DNA of 64,000 bases from a bacterium (GTDB taxonomy: Bacteria; Actinomycetota; Acidimicrobiia; Spongiisociales; JAENVV01). Where the stretch lies: NCBI GenBank assembly GCA_024641305.1, contig JAHEDI010000001.1, forward strand, positions 1 through 64,000, given 5' to 3'. The position numbers and the translations under genes are program-made. The notes under the pieces were generated by a model. It was not told where the DNA came from. It saw only the letters and a program-made list of their open reading frames with translations, and did no database searches. Below, one piece after another: positions 61,517 through 64,000 of this stretch (positions within the stretch are counted from its first letter, which is position 1; the number at the start of each line of letters is the position of its first letter).

Positions 61517-62668
61517 TCAGCGGAGTTCGGCCACCATCGCCCTGGCAACCCAATCGTCAATGTCGGCCGGCACCGGCTGATCGCCGACCGAACACCTCGC
61601 CGGGTCGATCGCCAGACGTTCGAGACATAGCGCTTGCAGGCTGAACCCGAGATCCATGATTTCGATCGAGTTACCCCGGCTTCCGGTCACCGCCAGATTC
61701 ACCATTCGTCCTTCGGCAATCACATCGATCGACCCACCCGATGCGAACTGATAGCGGGTTATGTCCGTACCCCGATCGCTTGGCACAGCAACCTTGCGAA
61801 GCCCCACGACGTCGATTTCGTTGTCGAAATGGCCGGCGTTGGCGAGCACCGCATTCACTTTCATCCGTTCCATGTCGTCGACCGAAATGACGTGAGCATG
61901 TCCAGTCGCAGTCACAAAAAGGTCACCTCGTGACGCCTCCTCCTCCATGGTTGAGACCGCATAACCGTCGATCACCGCTTCCAGCGCCTTGATGGAATCC
62001 GGCTCGATTACAACGACATCGGCACCGGCGGCTCGCCCATATTGGGCGATGCCTCGACCGCACCAGCCGTAACCAAACACGACCATGCGACGTCGATGCA
62101 AAAGAAGATTCGTAGCCGACCTGATCGACTCAACGACAGACTGGCCGACCCCATGCTTGTTCTCGACGATCGCTTTGAGAGGACTGTCGTTGATGACGAG
62201 TACCGGGAATGGCACTCGACCCCGGAGGGAACCTCGCAATGTGATCGCGCCAGAGGTGGTCTCTTCGGTCGCCCCGAGCGGGGATTGTTGGTCCCCAACA
62301 AGAAGTTCGATCATTTCCGCCCCATTGTCGAGTACCAGGTCAGGGCGCTCCGCCACAAGACGACGAAGGTTGGAGGCGATCGTCATATCGTCATCGGCTC
62401 GACTCCCGAACACCTCGATTCCGAGGTTCCGGAGGTACACGACGAGAAGATCGTCCGTCGTGCCTTTATTGCCCATCGCGACAACCCGGGCACCGCCACC
62501 GACCAGAGCCCGGATCAGGACGCCGGTTTTCGGCTCAACGTGGATGCGAACCGCAATGGTCAAACCCGCGAACGGTCGTTCCTCGCTGAAACGACGTGCG
62601 ATTGTCCTCAGAATCGGCATGTGGTCCGACACGAACCCCATCCGACCGTCCATTCCCTGTTCGCCCAT
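61517..62668 (-). CDS. S-adenosylhomocysteine hydrolase-like protein
   Basis: 383 residues, shorter than bacterial AhcY. NAD-binding FGYGWCGRGIAQYGRAAGADVVVIE and catalytic INDSPLKAIVENKHGVGQS (Asp and Lys kept) identify the family. Two differences stand out: the substrate loop normally near CNPLSTQDD reads MGNKGTTDD, and the usual C-terminal Lys/Tyr-rich tail is missing. It might hydrolyse SAH after methyl transfer, or a modified nucleoside. It converges with the FAD oxidoreductase gene of the C1 island. Confidence 0.8.
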   Translation of the reverse strand: MGEQGMDGRMGFVSDHMPILRTIARRFSEERPFAGLTIAVRIHVEPKTGVLIRALVGGGARVVAMGNKGTTDDLLVVYLRNLGIEVFGSRADDDMTIASNLRRLVAERPDLVLDNGAEMIELLVGDQQSPLGATEETTSGAITLRGSLRGRVPFPVLVINDSPLKAIVENKHGVGQSVVESIRSATNLLLHRRRMVVFGYGWCGRGIAQYGRAAGADVVVIEPDSIKALEAVIDGYAVSTMEEEASRGDLFVTATGHAHVISVDDMERMKVNAVLANAGHFDNEIDVVGLRKVAVPSDRGTDITRYQFASGGSIDVIAEGRMVNLAVTGSRGNSIEIMDLGFSLQALCLERLAIDPARCSVGDQPVPADIDDWVARAMVAELR

Positions 62669-62709
62669 GCACCGAGCCTAGATCGTTCGGTACCAGCACA
62701 CCGTCGGAC

Positions 62710-62922
62710 TCACCCGGCCAGGCGACGACGCTGGCGCAAAAACGCCAGGACGCCACCGATGACAAGTCCGGCCGGAATCAGAAAAACGGTCGTAACCGCG
62801 GCAGCTGCCAGGTCGCCGAAGCCATTATTGGGGGACAGAGCGATAGCAACAAGACCGATTCCTAGCCCTATGAGGGCACCCACCAACGCACCGATAATGA
62901 CCTTGACCGGGGTCGATTGCAC
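62710..62922 (-). CDS. Small two-helix membrane protein of unknown function
   Basis: 70 residues from the GTG at 62922, which has AGGAG eight bases upstream. Two hydrophobic helices (VIIGALVGALIGLGIGLVAIAL and AAAVTTVFLIPAGLVIGGVLAFL, quoted as cores) are joined by a short polar loop, with a basic C-terminus RQRRRLAG. No family recognised. It lies 41 bases upstream of the SAH-hydrolase-like gene on the same strand. Confidence 0.6.
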   Translation of the reverse strand: MQSTPVKVIIGALVGALIGLGIGLVAIALSPNNGFGDLAAAAVTTVFLIPAGLVIGGVLAFLRQRRRLAG

Positions 62923-63019
62923 GCACTCATCTCCTAGATGGAAGCCATACACACGTTAGTTCACTTCGTTACTGCTAGCGCGCGTGGATCACCTGGAAGT
63001 TAAAGGTATGCGGGCACGG

Positions 63020-64000
63020 CTATGGCATCAGCCAGACGGCTACTTCTCGCACATCTAGCCGGGCGCCATCCTTCGGGGAGTTCCACCACACCTGCAGAGT
63101 CCCCAGCTCAGGGCGAGGCACCACATACGAGATGTCTATGGACATGGTTCCAAATTCGGGACCGCTCCCGCCGGTAGTTTCGAATCCTGATGCCAACTCC
63201 AGGCCGTCGTTGTCAAAGAGCGCCCAGGCCACGGTCGCTTCGAACGTGCGGCTGAGTCCTCGAACCTTGATCGGACTCTCGACGAATTCAAACCAGGCGG
63301 GGGTCTCCGGGCTTACTTCTGCCACGATCCCGGCACCGAGTTGGTCTGCCATCGTCGGAAGGAAATAGGCCCGATCCAGCCCCCCGTCGGGGATGATCAA
63401 GCCCTCTGAGGAAAAAACCGTGACCGGCGCTCCGTCCAACTCCAGCTTGACACGATCGATCGTGTCAAAAGCGGTCAGGGTAAAAGTCAGCTCGGCCAGC
63501 CGACCCGTCATGCTGGCAGATCCCCCACCATCGTCGAAGGTCTCGGACAGGTCAACCGTCGCTGTCCCAGCTACGACGACCACTGAGTCGTTTCGAACGA
63601 CGCCAGCTGGAATGGTCGACGAGAACGCAGGAATCTGGGCGAGCTCCCCATCGGTCGGTCCCTGCAACAGCAGATCGACCGCGGTGTCCGGGCTAGTCGG
63701 CGCGGCCAGATAGCGCGAAGCGGTAGCCAGGAATGGCCCTCCTTCTGGCTGATTCAAGAAGAAAAAGATCCGGGCGACGTCGGCCTCGGCGACCGAGGGA
63801 GGTGGCAGGGGAGTGAGTCCAAGTACTCGAGCAAGGAACGATGCCATTTGGGCCCTTGTCACGGGTGCGTTCGGGCAATACAGATCGGGAGCGAGTGGAT
63901 TACAGCCGACCGTGACCCCGGCGGCTGCGATGGCATCGATGTTCGCTTCATGTACCGAACCCGTGTCATCGGTAAACGCATCGGCCGCCGATGGAGCCAC
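63020..64000 (-). CDS. SLH-like repeat + GerMN + Gmad2 secreted protein, truncated by window end
   Basis: The last 326 residues of a minus-strand gene whose start lies beyond the window. An SLH-like repeat (FTDDTGSVHEANIDAIAAAGVTVGC...YCPNAPVTRAQMASFL; key part VTRAQMASFL) is followed by a GerMN-type domain (TAVDLLLQGPTDGE, VDLSETFDDGGG, LAELTFTLTAFDTIDRVKLELDG) and a Gmad2 immunoglobulin-like domain at the C-terminus (SPIKVRGLSRTFEATVAWALFD; LQVWWNSPKDG). GerMN and Gmad2 are known from spore germination and envelope proteins. Here they are carried by an envelope protein of a probably non-sporulating organism. Confidence 0.8.
   Translation of the reverse strand: MAPSAADAFTDDTGSVHEANIDAIAAAGVTVGCNPLAPDLYCPNAPVTRAQMASFLARVLGLTPLPPPSVAEADVARIFFFLNQPEGGPFLATASRYLAAPTSPDTAVDLLLQGPTDGELAQIPAFSSTIPAGVVRNDSVVVVAGTATVDLSETFDDGGGSASMTGRLAELTFTLTAFDTIDRVKLELDGAPVTVFSSEGLIIPDGGLDRAYFLPTMADQLGAGIVAEVSPETPAWFEFVESPIKVRGLSRTFEATVAWALFDNDGLELASGFETTGGSGPEFGTMSIDISYVVPRPELGTLQVWWNSPKDGARLDVREVAVWLMP

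Noticed and set aside
1..64000. General reassignment of TGA as a sense codon
   Set aside because: TGA ends many well-defined genes here (for example 17392-17394, 27093-27095 and 48781-48783) with correct protein lengths.

Overview
The window looks like a chromosomal stretch of an uncultured actinobacterium, most likely class Acidimicrobiia. The grounds are a moderately high G+C content, frequent GTG/TTG starts, 4-base ATGA/GTGA gene overlaps, a deazaflavin-type nitroreductase, and several secreted proteins with three-fold S-layer-homology-like repeats of the form FSDDDG..IHEANIEFIAALGIT.GC...CP...VTRGQMAAFL. The taxonomic call is inference. I saw no rRNA, tRNA, CRISPR array, insertion sequence or phage gene.

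Layout. 1-3110: end of a MacB-type ABC exporter, a Na+/Ca2+ antiporter and a nucleoside deoxyribosyltransferase-like protein. 3107-25787: a surface and exopolysaccharide locus. It holds two SLH-like secreted paralogs, a Wzz-like protein fused to helix-hairpin-helix modules, a Wzy-like ligase/polymerase, a Wzx flippase, two secreted paralogs of one unassigned family, three glycosyltransferases, a polysaccharide deacetylase and an initiating sugar transferase. Interleaved with these are an ATP-grasp protein, two thymidylate-kinase-like P-loop kinases and two aminoglycoside-phosphotransferase-fold kinases. 26006-30878: beta-carbonic anhydrase, a RimB-like protease, a RimK ligase fused to a TrkA-C domain, and a Kup potassium transporter. 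31012-41135 (minus strand): a tightly overlapping histidine-utilisation operon (hisD, GntR/HutC regulator, hutU, hutF, hutI, a peptide-deformylase homolog, hutH), then two carboxymuconolactone-decarboxylase (CMD) family genes and a lipoprotein. 41332-51035: PlsY, methyltransferase, PAP2 phosphatase, a two-component system, a hydrolase, nitroreductase, EamA transporter, a peroxiredoxin, a UbiA prenyltransferase and an ECF sigma factor with a putative anti-sigma. 51102-62922: oxidoreductases, a sulfate-activation operon (cysD, cysNC, extra cysC), a divergent Rieske oxygenase versus GcvT-like/FAD oxidoreductase pair, and an S-adenosylhomocysteinase-like protein. The window ends inside a GerMN/Gmad2 protein that carries an SLH-like repeat.

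The strongest discovery is two candidate selenoproteins that conventional gene calling would split. A CMD/AhpD-like protein (32060-32713, minus) has an in-frame TGA giving a CNYU redox motif. A one-Cys-type peroxiredoxin (48289-48783, plus) has an in-frame TGA exactly at the peroxidatic cysteine. In both, the reading frame is intact on either side and a stem-loop with SECIS-like geometry starts 11-12 nt after the TGA. TGA is an ordinary stop for many other genes here, so selenocysteine recoding is a better explanation than a changed genetic code.

Other points of note: a peptide deformylase homolog sits where an N-formylglutamate deformylase (HutG) would be expected. hisD lies inside the hut operon behind a HutC-like palindrome. 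Kinases are unusually dense in the polysaccharide locus. RimK carries a ligand-binding TrkA-C domain next to a potassium transporter gene. A perfect 14-bp dyad lies between the Rieske and GcvT-like genes.
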